From NCBI GenBank assembly GCA_049297375.1, contig JBAQUF010000067.1:1-28854 (forward strand): a stretch of 28,854 bases of DNA, written 5' to 3'. Positions 7,161 to 15,317 of the stretch are shown one piece after another (positions within the stretch are counted from its first letter, which is position 1; each line of letters starts with the position of its first letter). The notes under the pieces are model-generated. The model was not told the origin of the DNA, made no database searches, and was given only the letters and a program-made list of their open reading frames with translations. Source of the stretch: JAAZNV01 sp049297375 (GTDB taxonomy: Bacteria; Patescibacteriota; WWE3; UBA101185; UBA10185). The position numbers were made by a program, and so were the translations under genes.

Positions 7161-8003
7161 ATGAGGATAGGGAAAAAAGTATCTAAAGCATTGTTTAAAG
7201 TTAATGTTGTACTGTGTGTAGCATTTGGTGTGGCAGTTGCTACTGGTCTTGTAGTTGAATCGGCCCTTGGTTTGAAGCAAGGATTAGTTCCTTCTACTAA
7301 GCTTAGTCCGATGATACTCATTTTAGTTTTCATAGCTGCTGGTTTGTTGATGATTTACTTCTTAGGATTTATTCCTATTGAAGGAGAAGCAAGAAGACAG
7401 CACTACTTACGTGTCATCAAAAAGGTTTCAGAGACCCCAGGTTTTGTCTCGAGCTGCTTTGTGTTTTTAGCGTACTTCCCGGTACTAAAGAAATGGGTGT
7501 CAATTAGTGAATCGTTGTGGATTTCAATATCCTTGGCATATTTTATCTTTATTCTATATTCTTTAACTGTAGGGGAGTGGGTTAAGAAATGGTTCAAGTC
7601 TCTCTTAGTTGAAAAGGTTAATGAATTTGGAATAAGAAAAGCAGTTCAACTGAGTGAAGAGACGAAGGATCTAGTTCCCTCTTTAGAAGAGTGGAAGCAT
7701 AATAGATGGATACCTCCCAAGCCAGAGCAGTTGAGTTTACTTTTGGAGAATGCCTCCGGGTTATTAGTTGATGACAGTGTGTGGTTTTGGTCACATAGAT
7801 ACTTAAAGCTTATTGAAGTAGCTAAAAGGATGAACTTGGAGATAGCAACACCAAAAGTAGGAACCAATCGGATCTTTTTTAAGAAGAAGGTCTGGTTTCT
7901 AAGCATAAACCTTGTGAGAGTGCTCGATGTGTGTTCTTTTAACCCCAAGTTTTTTGGCTTGCTTGGTAATGAAGCTAAAAAGATTTTTAAAGGTTTTCGC
8001 TAG
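7161..8003 (+). CDS. Membrane protein with soluble C-terminal domain, unknown
   Basis: The product has 280 residues and no family that I recognise. The N-terminal half has about four hydrophobic segments (about 12-36, 48-70, 92-110 and 118-140), ending in GEWVKKWFKSLL. The C-terminal half (about 145-280) is soluble, with a Trp-rich stretch (LEEWKHNRWIPPKP), a DDSVWFWSHRYLKLIEVAKRM helix and a basic end (NEAKKIFKGFR). The start ATG 7161 follows GAAAGAGAG, a weaker ribosome binding site than its neighbours have. The gene has its own promoter and a strong terminator, so it is monocistronic. No catalytic pattern stands out; a membrane sensor or an anchoring protein are both possible. Confidence 0.65.
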   Translation: MRIGKKVSKALFKVNVVLCVAFGVAVATGLVVESALGLKQGLVPSTKLSPMILILVFIAAGLLMIYFLGFIPIEGEARRQHYLRVIKKVSETPGFVSSCFVFLAYFPVLKKWVSISESLWISISLAYFIFILYSLTVGEWVKKWFKSLLVEKVNEFGIRKAVQLSEETKDLVPSLEEWKHNRWIPPKPEQLSLLLENASGLLVDDSVWFWSHRYLKLIEVAKRMNLEIATPKVGTNRIFFKKKVWFLSINLVRVLDVCSFNPKFFGLLGNEAKKIFKGFR

Positions 8004-8010
8004 ATGTTGG

Positions 8011-8056
8011 AACCTTCCAGTGTTGAGTTAACATTTGCACTGGAAGGGTTTTTTGT
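8011..8056 (+). terminator. Strong intrinsic terminator
   Basis: CCTTCCAGTG (8013-8022) pairs perfectly with CACTGGAAGG (8038-8047) around a 15-base loop, followed by GTTTTTTGTT. It ends the gene at 7161-8003. Confidence 0.85.
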
Positions 8057-8076
8057 TACCTCTAAATCCTATTAAA

Positions 8077-8085
8077 TGATAAAAT
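8077..8085 (+). promoter_or_regulatory. Extended -10 for leaderless metG
   Basis: TGA-TAAAAT, six bases, then GTG 8092. The element matches the one before 6717 base for base, and there is no Shine-Dalgarno sequence. Confidence 0.5.
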
Positions 8086-8091
8086 CCTAGT

Positions 8092-9504
8092 GTGAAAAAG
8101 AAAATATTAATTACAACAGCAATAGATTACGTAAATGATGTAATTCATATTGGTCATGCTTACCAAAAGATCTTAGCTGATTGTATTGCTCGGTTTGAAA
8201 GATTAAAAAGAGGAAAAGAAAATGTATTTTTTGTAACTGGAACTGATGAACATGGTCAAAAAGTATTTAACGTAGCTAAAGAAAAAGGAATTAATGTTAA
8301 ACAGTTTGTAGATGAAATATCCAAAAAAGATCAAGAACAACAAGATAGTTTGAATATTTCATATGACAGGTTTATTAGAACAACTGATGAGGATCATAAA
8401 AAAGTTGCATCTGAGTTCTTTAAGGAAGTTTATAATGCCGGATACATATACAAAGGAATATACAAAGGCCTTTATTGTGAAGGATGTGAGGCATACAAAA
8501 CAGAAAAGGAACTAGTTGATGGAAAATGTATTCTTCACCCTAACGGAGAAATACAAATTGTTGAAGAAGAAAACTACTTCTTTAAATTTTCTGAGTTTAG
8601 AGAGTTTTTAAAAGAACTATTTAATAAAAACCATGATTTTGTATTGCCAAAACAACGTTTTAACGATATGTATGCCTTAATAGACAAGATAGAAGATATC
8701 CCAGTAACCAGAAGAAAAGAAAAACTTCCATGGGGTATAGAGTGCCCAGTAGATAGCGATCATGTTCTTTGGGTGTGGTTTGATGCTCTTGTTAACTACT
8801 TAACATTTGGATTGCAAAAAAACTGCTGGGATAGTAATACACAAATAGTCCACTTCTTAGGAAAAGATAATGCAAGAATGCACTCACTTTTGTGGCCTTC
8901 AATGTTAAAAGCTGCTGGTTATGAACTTCCATCAAATATTTATGTAAATGCGTTCTTAAGTTTAAATGGAAAAAAGATAAGTAAAAGCTTAGGCAATGTA
9001 GTTACACCTAAAGAATTAGTAGAAAAGTATGGTGTTGATTCTGTTAGATACTACTTTTTAAGATACGGTCCTATTGTTGAGGATAGTGATTTCTCTGAAG
9101 AACATTTTAGATCTGTATTTAATGGAGATCTAGCAAATGGTCTTGGAAACACTGTAGCTAGACTTTTTAAACTTTCTGATAGAGCTGGAATGTCATTTAC
9201 TGTCAATAAAACTTACAATGACATATTGAGCCAGAAATTGACTCAAACACTTGATTCATTTAGAGTTGATCTTGCTCTTGAAATTATATGGAAAAGATTA
9301 TCTGAGTTAGATAAACATATAAATGAAAACGAGCCTTGGTCAATAAAAGATGAATCAAAACTTACAGAAATTTTAAATTATGAAGTAAACGAACTTTTAG
9401 AAATTTCTGTTCTTCTTTCCCCTTTTATTCCAGATACATCTCAGAAGATACTAGATATGTTTAGCAAGAAGGTAAGTGCTTCTTCTCTGTTTCCAAGAAT
9501 ATAG
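8092..9504 (+). CDS. metG: methionyl-tRNA synthetase
   Basis: A 470-residue class I synthetase that charges tRNA-Met in the cytoplasm. Visible motifs are HIGH (19-22), the TGTDEHGQK segment (49-57), a knuckle with Cys129, Cys132, Cys146 and His149, EEENYFFKFSEF, WVWFDALVNYL and the KMSKS-type KISKS (295-299). The anticodon-binding helical domain follows (about 330-470, including NENEPWSIKD). The C-terminal tRNA-binding domain found in longer bacterial MetRS is missing, as in the short form of the family. GTG is the start, directly followed by the first beta strand and preceded by a -10 only six bases away. It is the first gene of a plus-strand group with the exonuclease and endonuclease III. 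Confidence 0.95.
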   Translation: MKKKILITTAIDYVNDVIHIGHAYQKILADCIARFERLKRGKENVFFVTGTDEHGQKVFNVAKEKGINVKQFVDEISKKDQEQQDSLNISYDRFIRTTDEDHKKVASEFFKEVYNAGYIYKGIYKGLYCEGCEAYKTEKELVDGKCILHPNGEIQIVEEENYFFKFSEFREFLKELFNKNHDFVLPKQRFNDMYALIDKIEDIPVTRRKEKLPWGIECPVDSDHVLWVWFDALVNYLTFGLQKNCWDSNTQIVHFLGKDNARMHSLLWPSMLKAAGYELPSNIYVNAFLSLNGKKISKSLGNVVTPKELVEKYGVDSVRYYFLRYGPIVEDSDFSEEHFRSVFNGDLANGLGNTVARLFKLSDRAGMSFTVNKTYNDILSQKLTQTLDSFRVDLALEIIWKRLSELDKHINENEPWSIKDESKLTEILNYEVNELLEISVLLSPFIPDTSQKILDMFSKKVSASSLFPRI

Positions 9505-9548
9505 CTAACCACTATTTAGAAATTATTGATTATTAAAGAAATATATTT

Positions 9549-10466
9549 ATGAAGAAACTTCTAATAATAGACACATTTAATTTTTTGCATAGGGCTTACC
9601 ATGCAATTCCTAGTACGTTTAAAAGTACTGATGGACAGCCTACAAATGCTATTTATGGGTTTACTTCCATGGTCATAAATGTTCTTGACCAAGTTAAACC
9701 TGACTATATGGTAGCTGCTTTAGATGGAAGAGAACCAACGTTCAGATCTATAGATTTTACTGCCTATAAAGCACATAGGAAGCCAATGGAAGCTGATCTT
9801 GAGTCTCAAATACCTGCTGTATTTGAGATTATTGATTCTTTTGGAATAAAAAAGATACTTGTAGAAGGGTATGAAGCTGACGATGTAATTGGTACTGTAG
9901 CAACAAAATTTAAGGGTAAAGTTGACATTGTTATTGTATCTAATGACAAAGATTTATGGCAGTTAGCTGGAAATGGAACAATAATTATGGTCCCTGGCAG
10001 AAAAGGAGCTATTGAATGGATGGGAGAAAGGGAAGTAGATGCAAAACTTGGTTTTGAAGCTGAGAAAGTTGCTGATTACAAGGGACTAAGAGGAGATCCT
10101 AGTGATAATATTCCTGGAGTTTATGGAATTGGAGAAGTAACAGCAACTAATCTTATTAAACAATTTGGATCAGTTGAAAATATATACAAGAATATTGATG
10201 AAGTTAAACCAGAAACTTTAAAGGAGAAGTTGTTAAATAATTATGAACAAGCTTTAACATGTAAGAAATTAGCTCAAATTATTACTGATGTTCCGTTTGA
10301 ACTAAGCTTGGAAGAATGTAAGTTTAGTAACTTTAATAGAGGAAAAGTAGGGGAGGTACTAAAGAAATATAATTTCAAATCACTAATTAGAAGATTGGGT
10401 TTGGATGACGGTTCCGGCAAAAACAAGGAACCAGATACACCAGATAACCAGCTTTCTTTGTTATAA
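9549..10466 (+). CDS. stand-alone 5'-3' exonuclease (PolI N-terminal / flap nuclease type)
   Basis: A 305-residue nuclease of the PIN-like FEN family. The first acidic residue is Asp8 in LLIIDTFNF; further metal ligands lie in EGYEADDVIG and VSNDKDLWQL, and the helix-hairpin-helix DNA-binding segment is DPSDNIPGVYGIGEVTA. This corresponds to the N-terminal domain of DNA polymerase I; the polymerase and proofreading domains are absent, and the protein ends in a short polar tail. It would remove RNA primers and 5' flaps during replication and repair. It starts 44 bases after metG, without a Shine-Dalgarno sequence. The AT-rich sequence just upstream could hold a -10, but no single element is clear. 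Confidence 0.88.
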   Translation: MKKLLIIDTFNFLHRAYHAIPSTFKSTDGQPTNAIYGFTSMVINVLDQVKPDYMVAALDGREPTFRSIDFTAYKAHRKPMEADLESQIPAVFEIIDSFGIKKILVEGYEADDVIGTVATKFKGKVDIVIVSNDKDLWQLAGNGTIIMVPGRKGAIEWMGEREVDAKLGFEAEKVADYKGLRGDPSDNIPGVYGIGEVTATNLIKQFGSVENIYKNIDEVKPETLKEKLLNNYEQALTCKKLAQIITDVPFELSLEECKFSNFNRGKVGEVLKKYNFKSLIRRLGLDDGSGKNKEPDTPDNQLSLL

Positions 10467-10536
10467 AAGTTATAAAATAGGTTGAGAGAGTTTATTAAAG
10501 TAAGTGAAATTTGGTTGCAGATGTAGTAAACAACAA

Positions 10537-11187
10537 ATGAGTAACGTAGGTATAAATATAAAAAATAGAGCTAAAAAAGTAGCTAAGATTCTTGAAAAGA
10601 ATAATCCTAGCCCTAAGACTGATCTTATTCACAGGAATGAATATGAGTTAGCCGTTTCTGTAATGTTATCTGCTCAAACAACAGATAAGAAGGTTAATCA
10701 AGTAACTCCTGAATTATTTAAAAAATATCCGTCGTGGAAAGACTTAGCAAAAGCTGACGTTTTAGATGTTCAAAGGATAATAAGACAAGTAAATTTCTAT
10801 AAAGGGAAGTCAGAAAGGCTAATAAAAGCAGGTCGGCTGGTTGTTTCTGAGTTTGGTGGAAACTTACCTAGGTCATTTAATAATCTTATGAAAATACCTG
10901 GAGTAGCAAGGAAAAGTGCAAATGTAATTATGCAGGAAGTTTGGAATATTGCAGAAGGAGTAGTTGTTGATACACACGTTGCAAGAGTGTCTAACAGACT
11001 TGGTTTAACTACACAAAAAGGTCCTGTGAAGATTGAAGAAGATTTAATGAGAATTATTCCTAGGAAATACTGGAGAAATTTCTCTGGAAATGCTGTCCTT
11101 CATGGAAGATATGTATGTATAGCAAGAAAACCTAAATGTGAAGAATGTGCTTTGAATAAGATTTGTCCAAGTGCTTTTAAGTGTTAG
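10537..11187 (+). CDS. nth: endonuclease III
   Basis: A 216-residue DNA glycosylase/AP lyase that removes oxidised pyrimidines. The helix-hairpin-helix and catalytic Lys126 lie in MKIPGVARKSANVIM, the catalytic Asp145 in VVDTHVARVSNRLG, and the C-terminal [4Fe-4S] loop has the spacing C-x6-C-x2-C-x5-C. The frame extends to a GTG at 10504, but the added 11 residues are Cys- and Lys-rich and the family normally starts shortly before KAKKILE-like sequence, so ATG 10537 is preferred; neither start has a clear ribosome binding site. The stop overlaps the stop of the convergent minus gene by four bases (11184-11187). Confidence 0.92.
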   Translation: MSNVGINIKNRAKKVAKILEKNNPSPKTDLIHRNEYELAVSVMLSAQTTDKKVNQVTPELFKKYPSWKDLAKADVLDVQRIIRQVNFYKGKSERLIKAGRLVVSEFGGNLPRSFNNLMKIPGVARKSANVIMQEVWNIAEGVVVDTHVARVSNRLGLTTQKGPVKIEEDLMRIIPRKYWRNFSGNAVLHGRYVCIARKPKCEECALNKICPSAFKC

Positions 11188-11708
11188 TTGTTCACCTTGT
11201 AGACTTCGACGGTGCCAAAGTATTTTGAAAGATCCTCTTCATAATGCCAGTCTTCTTGTTCACTAAGTCTATAACTAAAGGATTCTTCAGGCGCTATCCT
11301 TATTGGTTCTTTTAGTTCTGTATAAGTTGAAGTCCTTTGCTTTAAGAAGATATCCTTATCTGTTTTGTTTGTCCATCTTACAGCTTGTCCTTGTACAGCT
11401 CTTGAAGTTTTAGGTACAAATCCAGTTTGAGTGAATTCAATTTCCAGTATTCCTACTGTTTCATCTAAGCTTTGTTCAATTGATATACCTGGTTCAGTTC
11501 CTTCAGGTTGTACTGCACCTTCTATTTCCTTTTCTTCTTCTGAAATTACATTAAAATTACTTTCATTTCCAATTCTTGTTAGTTCCGTTTCCTTACGTGG
11601 ATTTACTCTGTAACAGATTATTATTACAATAAATATGGTTAAGGTAATTAATCCTATGGCAAATATCGGCTTATTCCTCTCAGCTAGATTTTTAATAAAT
11701 TCCTTCAT
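11184..11708 (-). CDS. membrane-anchored cupredoxin-like protein lacking copper ligands
   Basis: The product has 174 residues: one N-terminal membrane helix (about 16-34), an acidic Glu-rich linker (about 40-80), then a cupredoxin-like beta domain (about 85-172) with IEFTQTGFVPKTSRAVQGQ, VRWTNKTDKDIF and a closing YFGTVEVYKV strand. In blue copper proteins the strand after WTN carries a His and the last loop carries Cys, His and Met. Here the His position is occupied by a Phe/Leu stretch and the last loop (DWHYEEDLSKYFG) has no Cys or Met. I therefore infer a structural, non-copper version exposed outside the membrane. It is the last gene of the minus-strand pentose phosphate group, 48 bases after the dehydrogenase. 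Confidence 0.6.
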   Translation of the reverse strand: MKEFIKNLAERNKPIFAIGLITLTIFIVIIICYRVNPRKETELTRIGNESNFNVISEEEKEIEGAVQPEGTEPGISIEQSLDETVGILEIEFTQTGFVPKTSRAVQGQAVRWTNKTDKDIFLKQRTSTYTELKEPIRIAPEESFSYRLSEQEDWHYEEDLSKYFGTVEVYKVNN

Positions 11709-11756
11709 AGTTATTTCAATTCTATCAATTTACTGGGCAGTTAGTAATTAAATACT

Positions 11757-12752
11757 TTAAACAATAGAGCTAACAACATCCTTTATTAGTTCTTTATTGA
11801 CAAGATACCTTGGTGGTTTTTTATCGATTAAAACATCTATAATATTTTCTGCGGCCATTCTAGCCATTTGAATCCTTGCTTCCCATGTTGCACTTGCAAT
11901 ATGCGGGGTAAGAACAACATTTTTAAGTTTTAATAAATCTGGATGTATACGTGGTTCATTTTCAAAAACATCCAAAGCTGCACCAGCAATAACGTTATCT
12001 TTAAGAGCTGTAACTAAAGCATTTTCATCAATTACCGGTCCTCTGGACGTATTTATGAGGATTGAAAGAGGTTTCATAAGCCTGAATTGATCAGAATCAA
12101 TCATGTGTTTTGTTTCTTCAGTTAAGTTAACATGAATTGAAACTACATCACTATTGCTCAAAAGATATTCAAGACTAACCTTTTCTGCATCTAGGAGATT
12201 TTCTCCTTCTGGGTGAGAAGCCACGTCCGTGTATAGAATCTTCATATTAAGCCCATATTTAGCCATTCTGGCAAAGAATTGACCAATTCTCCCAAACCCA
12301 ATAATCCCAAGTGTTTTATTCATAAACTTTGGGCCAATGAAAGCCATTGGATCCCAGTATTCATACTTTTTTGCCCTGCAAAATCTATCTGCTTCTGCAA
12401 TTCTCCTTCCTAATGACATCATAAGAGCAAAGGAGTGTTCAGCAACAGCTTCTGTTAAATCCCCAGGTGTGTTTCCTACATAGATATTCTTTTTTGTAGC
12501 TGAATCCAAATCTATATGATCATATCCCACAGAATATGCAGCAATAATCTTTAAATTTTCTGCATATTCTATTACTTCTTTATTTATTTGATCTGGAATA
12601 ACTGGAATAATTGCATCCACATCTCTTATTGCTTTCTTAAGATCTTCCTTAGATAGGGGAGCTCCTCTTCTGTAATCCAATTCTATTTCCTTATGTTCTT
12701 TAAGTAGATTTATTCCAACTTGTGGTATTTCTCTTGTTATTAATACTTTCAT
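11757..12752 (-). CDS. D-isomer-specific 2-hydroxyacid dehydrogenase
   Basis: A 331-residue NAD(P)-dependent dehydrogenase. The Rossmann motif GFGRIG lies at 152-157 in the inserted nucleotide domain, and the catalytic triad of the family is visible as Arg237 (INTSRGPVID), Glu266 (DVFENEP) and His284 (LTPHIASAT). It would interconvert a 2-keto acid and the D-2-hydroxy acid; glyoxylate/hydroxypyruvate reductase, D-lactate dehydrogenase and phosphoglycerate dehydrogenase are all in this family and cannot be told apart here. No ACT domain is present, which argues against classic SerA. It lies 36 bases after the PfkB gene, and a possible TATAAA six bases before ATG 12752 hints at an additional internal leaderless promoter. 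Confidence 0.88.
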   Translation of the reverse strand: MKVLITREIPQVGINLLKEHKEIELDYRRGAPLSKEDLKKAIRDVDAIIPVIPDQINKEVIEYAENLKIIAAYSVGYDHIDLDSATKKNIYVGNTPGDLTEAVAEHSFALMMSLGRRIAEADRFCRAKKYEYWDPMAFIGPKFMNKTLGIIGFGRIGQFFARMAKYGLNMKILYTDVASHPEGENLLDAEKVSLEYLLSNSDVVSIHVNLTEETKHMIDSDQFRLMKPLSILINTSRGPVIDENALVTALKDNVIAGAALDVFENEPRIHPDLLKLKNVVLTPHIASATWEARIQMARMAAENIIDVLIDKKPPRYLVNKELIKDVVSSIV

Positions 12753-12788
12753 AGACAGTTTATATTTATTTATCTTTAATCTTAGTCC

Positions 12789-13736
12789 TTAAATCAATTT
12801 AGAAACAACTTCTTCCATCTTTTCTTTTGTATAAAGACCAGTTCCTGCACTTGCTTTTGTTATTTCACCGCTAGCATTAACCACCCCCCATGCTAATGCT
12901 TCTCTTAAGGCTTTTTTGTGAAAAATTGCAGACACAAAACCAGATGAAAAAGCATCTCCAGCTCCCGTTTTATCAATAATTTTACTCCCGTCTGTGTAGG
13001 AATTAACACTAACTAAATTTTCTCCATCAAACGCACTAACTCCTTTATTACCATCTGTTATTACTGACATTTTTACACCAGTTTTATGCAGGTTTATATG
13101 CATTTGAGCTAATGGTTTTTCTCCCACTATTTTTACTGCTTCCTCCATATTTAAAATCAATATGTCAGTTACTTCTAAGAACTGTTTTAAAATTTCAACT
13201 CCAGCTTTCATTTGATATGTTCCAGGATTAAACACAACTCCAATTCCATGATTTGACCTTATGTATTTAATTAAATCTTCTTGAAAAGATTCAAATCCTT
13301 GTCCAATTGAAGTGTAGTAGAGAAGTTTAGGCTTCTGCCAATTTCTTATTTGGTATCTTCTTTTTCCATGGTAAGAAAATATAGTTCTCTCACCGTTGTA
13401 AACAATAATGGAGTGAACATCTGTTGGAGTCCCAGGATTCTTTATACAGTAAGTTGTATCTACTCCTTGCATATTAAGTTCATCAACTATTCTTTGAGAG
13501 TTGGGATCATCTCCAATTTCAGAGTACATTACTGTTTTTAGTCCTAAGTAATTACACCCTGCAGCAACGTTTAAAGCGTTTCCTGCTATGGATGTTTCAA
13601 ATTGATCTACTGGTATCTTGCTTCCATGAATAAAGCATATCTCAGGCGTTCCAGTATCGTCTGATTTTATTTCATCAGCCTTTGATATGTACATTGTTAA
13701 GTCTATTCCACAATCTCCTATTGTTAGTATGTCCAT
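12789..13736 (-). CDS. PfkB-family sugar/nucleoside kinase
   Basis: A 315-residue ribokinase-fold kinase. Features are the N-terminal GDCGIDLTMYI strand, the substrate-side AGNALNVAAGCNYLGL segment (51-66), SEIGDDPNS (72-80), and the C-terminal signature DKTGAGDAFSSGF in which Asp261 is the expected catalytic base. The protein phosphorylates a sugar or nucleoside with ATP; the actual substrate is not readable. Its place between transketolase C and a hydroxyacid dehydrogenase suggests a carbohydrate entering or leaving the pentose phosphate pool. It lies 18 bases after the tktC stop, with no Shine-Dalgarno. Confidence 0.85.
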   Translation of the reverse strand: MDILTIGDCGIDLTMYISKADEIKSDDTGTPEICFIHGSKIPVDQFETSIAGNALNVAAGCNYLGLKTVMYSEIGDDPNSQRIVDELNMQGVDTTYCIKNPGTPTDVHSIIVYNGERTIFSYHGKRRYQIRNWQKPKLLYYTSIGQGFESFQEDLIKYIRSNHGIGVVFNPGTYQMKAGVEILKQFLEVTDILILNMEEAVKIVGEKPLAQMHINLHKTGVKMSVITDGNKGVSAFDGENLVSVNSYTDGSKIIDKTGAGDAFSSGFVSAIFHKKALREALAWGVVNASGEITKASAGTGLYTKEKMEEVVSKLI

Positions 13737-13754
13737 ATTTTCAAAATAATTAAT

Positions 13755-14747
13755 TTATTTCTTATTCTCCTTTAGCAACTTTAAAACCTTTTCTTCTATA
13801 TGATGAGAGCTTATTCCATACTTATCTTTAAGTTCCTCATAACTTCCAGATTCTCCAAATATGTCATTAACCCCAATTCTTAATACCTTAGTAGGGAGTT
13901 TTTCACTTAAAAATTCTGATATAGCTCCTCCAAGTCCTCCTGTTATTTGATGTTCTTCAACAGTTACCGCAAGACCCGTCTTTTTAACTGATTTTAATAT
14001 TGTATTTGTATCTAATGGCTTAATAGTAGGGGAGGAAATCACTTCTGCTTCTATTTTATACTTTGCTCTTAGGTTTTTTGCTGCTATTAAAACGTCATAT
14101 GTTATTGGACCGCATGAAATTATTGAAACATCTTTTCCTTCCACGAGAATATCCGCCTTACCAATTTTAAATAGGGTTTCTTTGGTTATTATTCTTGGAG
14201 TTTCAGCCTTGGAAAATCTTAAATAAACAGGACCCTTATGCTGGGTTATTTTCTTAACAGCTTTTTTAGTCTGTTCGTAGTCTATTGTATTTATAACAGT
14301 CATGTTTGGAAGAACTCTCATAAGTGCAATATCCTCAAGAGGTTCTGCAGACAAGCCGTCAGGTCCATTAGAAAACCCTGCATGTGATCCTATTATCTTT
14401 ACATTTGAGTTGGTAGAACAAATAGAAAGTCTAATTTGATCCCATGCTCTTGATGTTAAAAAAATGGCATGTGACACAACAAAAGGTATTTTTCCGTTTG
14501 CAGATAATCCAAAAGCAATAGAACACATGTTTTGTTCTGCTATTCCCGTTTGAATAAATCTTTGGGGGAATTTCTTAGTAAATTCATCCAACTTTACAGA
14601 TTTTGCCAGATCAGCAGCTAGAACAACTACGTTTTTATTTACTTGTGATACTTCTACTATTCCTTCTCCAAAACCATCTCGTGAGGATTTTAACTCCACA
14701 TCTTTTGAAAAAAGACTTTGATTTAGTTTAAGTTTTGGGTTAAGCAT
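13755..14747 (-). CDS. transketolase, C-terminal subunit
   Basis: The product has 330 residues and corresponds to the pyrimidine-binding and C-terminal domains of transketolase. FIQTGIAEQNMCSIAFGLS carries the Glu (residue 71) that activates the thiamine diphosphate ring, and SHAGFSNGPDGLSAEPLED and a C-terminal TVEEHQITGGLGGAISEFL follow. It works with the N-terminal subunit encoded at 15318-16166 to move two-carbon units between sugar phosphates. Split transketolases are common in bacteria and archaea; here, however, the two halves are separated by a membrane-anchored protein gene. The start is ATG 14747; an AUG preceded by TGCCC has no Shine-Dalgarno, so translation is probably coupled to the upstream gene. 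Confidence 0.92.
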   Translation of the reverse strand: MLNPKLKLNQSLFSKDVELKSSRDGFGEGIVEVSQVNKNVVVLAADLAKSVKLDEFTKKFPQRFIQTGIAEQNMCSIAFGLSANGKIPFVVSHAIFLTSRAWDQIRLSICSTNSNVKIIGSHAGFSNGPDGLSAEPLEDIALMRVLPNMTVINTIDYEQTKKAVKKITQHKGPVYLRFSKAETPRIITKETLFKIGKADILVEGKDVSIISCGPITYDVLIAAKNLRAKYKIEAEVISSPTIKPLDTNTILKSVKKTGLAVTVEEHQITGGLGGAISEFLSEKLPTKVLRIGVNDIFGESGSYEELKDKYGISSHHIEEKVLKLLKENKK

Positions 14748-14764
14748 GGGCAGCTATTTAAAAG

Positions 14765-15307
14765 CTAATTGCTACATTCTTCGTTCTTTATTACTTTATC
14801 AAACTTAATTTGCCAATCTGTCTTTGATAAAGAAACCATATCTACAGCAATGTTTTTTGATAGCTCTTTACTGCATGAATCTCCTTGTTCTGTTTCTTCA
14901 ACCTGAACTATTATCTTCTTGGATTTACTGTCCCCGTACACCTTTCTAATCTTTATCTTATGACCTGTTTCTTCATTAGTACCAGATGACACTGCTAAAA
15001 TGAATTCTTTTTCAAAATTTACTTTGTCTTTTAATTCAAGAAGACCAGTGCTATCAACTAAGTTTAAGAACTGACTAAGTTCTTCTTCGCTTTTTATTAC
15101 CCATCTTTGTTTCTCTAAGACTTTTTCTGTGTCTACAACTGCTGGGAAGCCTCCTAACCTTCTTATTGTAGGCCCTTTACTAAACTTTGGGAGTGTTATT
15201 TCTCCCTGGAGTAAAAAGTATCCTGCTCCAAGTATTAAGCCAACTAGAATTACTAGCGGTATTAAACTTACCCTTAATTCAGCCTTTTGTTTGTCTTGTT
15301 TATCCAT
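14765..15307 (-). CDS. membrane-anchored protein with a PrcB-C-like domain
   Basis: A 180-residue protein: a short basic N terminus, a membrane helix (about 13-32), a linker, and a soluble domain (about 60-178). The soluble part, with RWVIKSEEELSQFLNLVD, NFEKEFILAVSSGTNEETGH and VDMVSLSKTD, resembles the pattern of the PrcB C-terminal domain (a tryptophan strand, then FxxxFILAVxxG, then a final K-containing strand). This is a weak motif resemblance only. The soluble domain contains two Cys (near 156 and 178) that might pair outside the membrane. It has an excellent Shine-Dalgarno (AGAGGAGG) and lies 10 bases after tktN and 17 before tktC, an odd place for a membrane protein. Confidence 0.6.
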   Translation of the reverse strand: MDKQDKQKAELRVSLIPLVILVGLILGAGYFLLQGEITLPKFSKGPTIRRLGGFPAVVDTEKVLEKQRWVIKSEEELSQFLNLVDSTGLLELKDKVNFEKEFILAVSSGTNEETGHKIKIRKVYGDSKSKKIIVQVEETEQGDSCSKELSKNIAVDMVSLSKTDWQIKFDKVIKNEECSN

Positions 15308-15317
15308 ATTTCCTCCT

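Noticed and set aside
7646..7948. 100-codon open frame on the minus strand
   Set aside because: Shadow of the membrane protein gene at 7161-8003, which has promoter, ribosome binding site and terminator.
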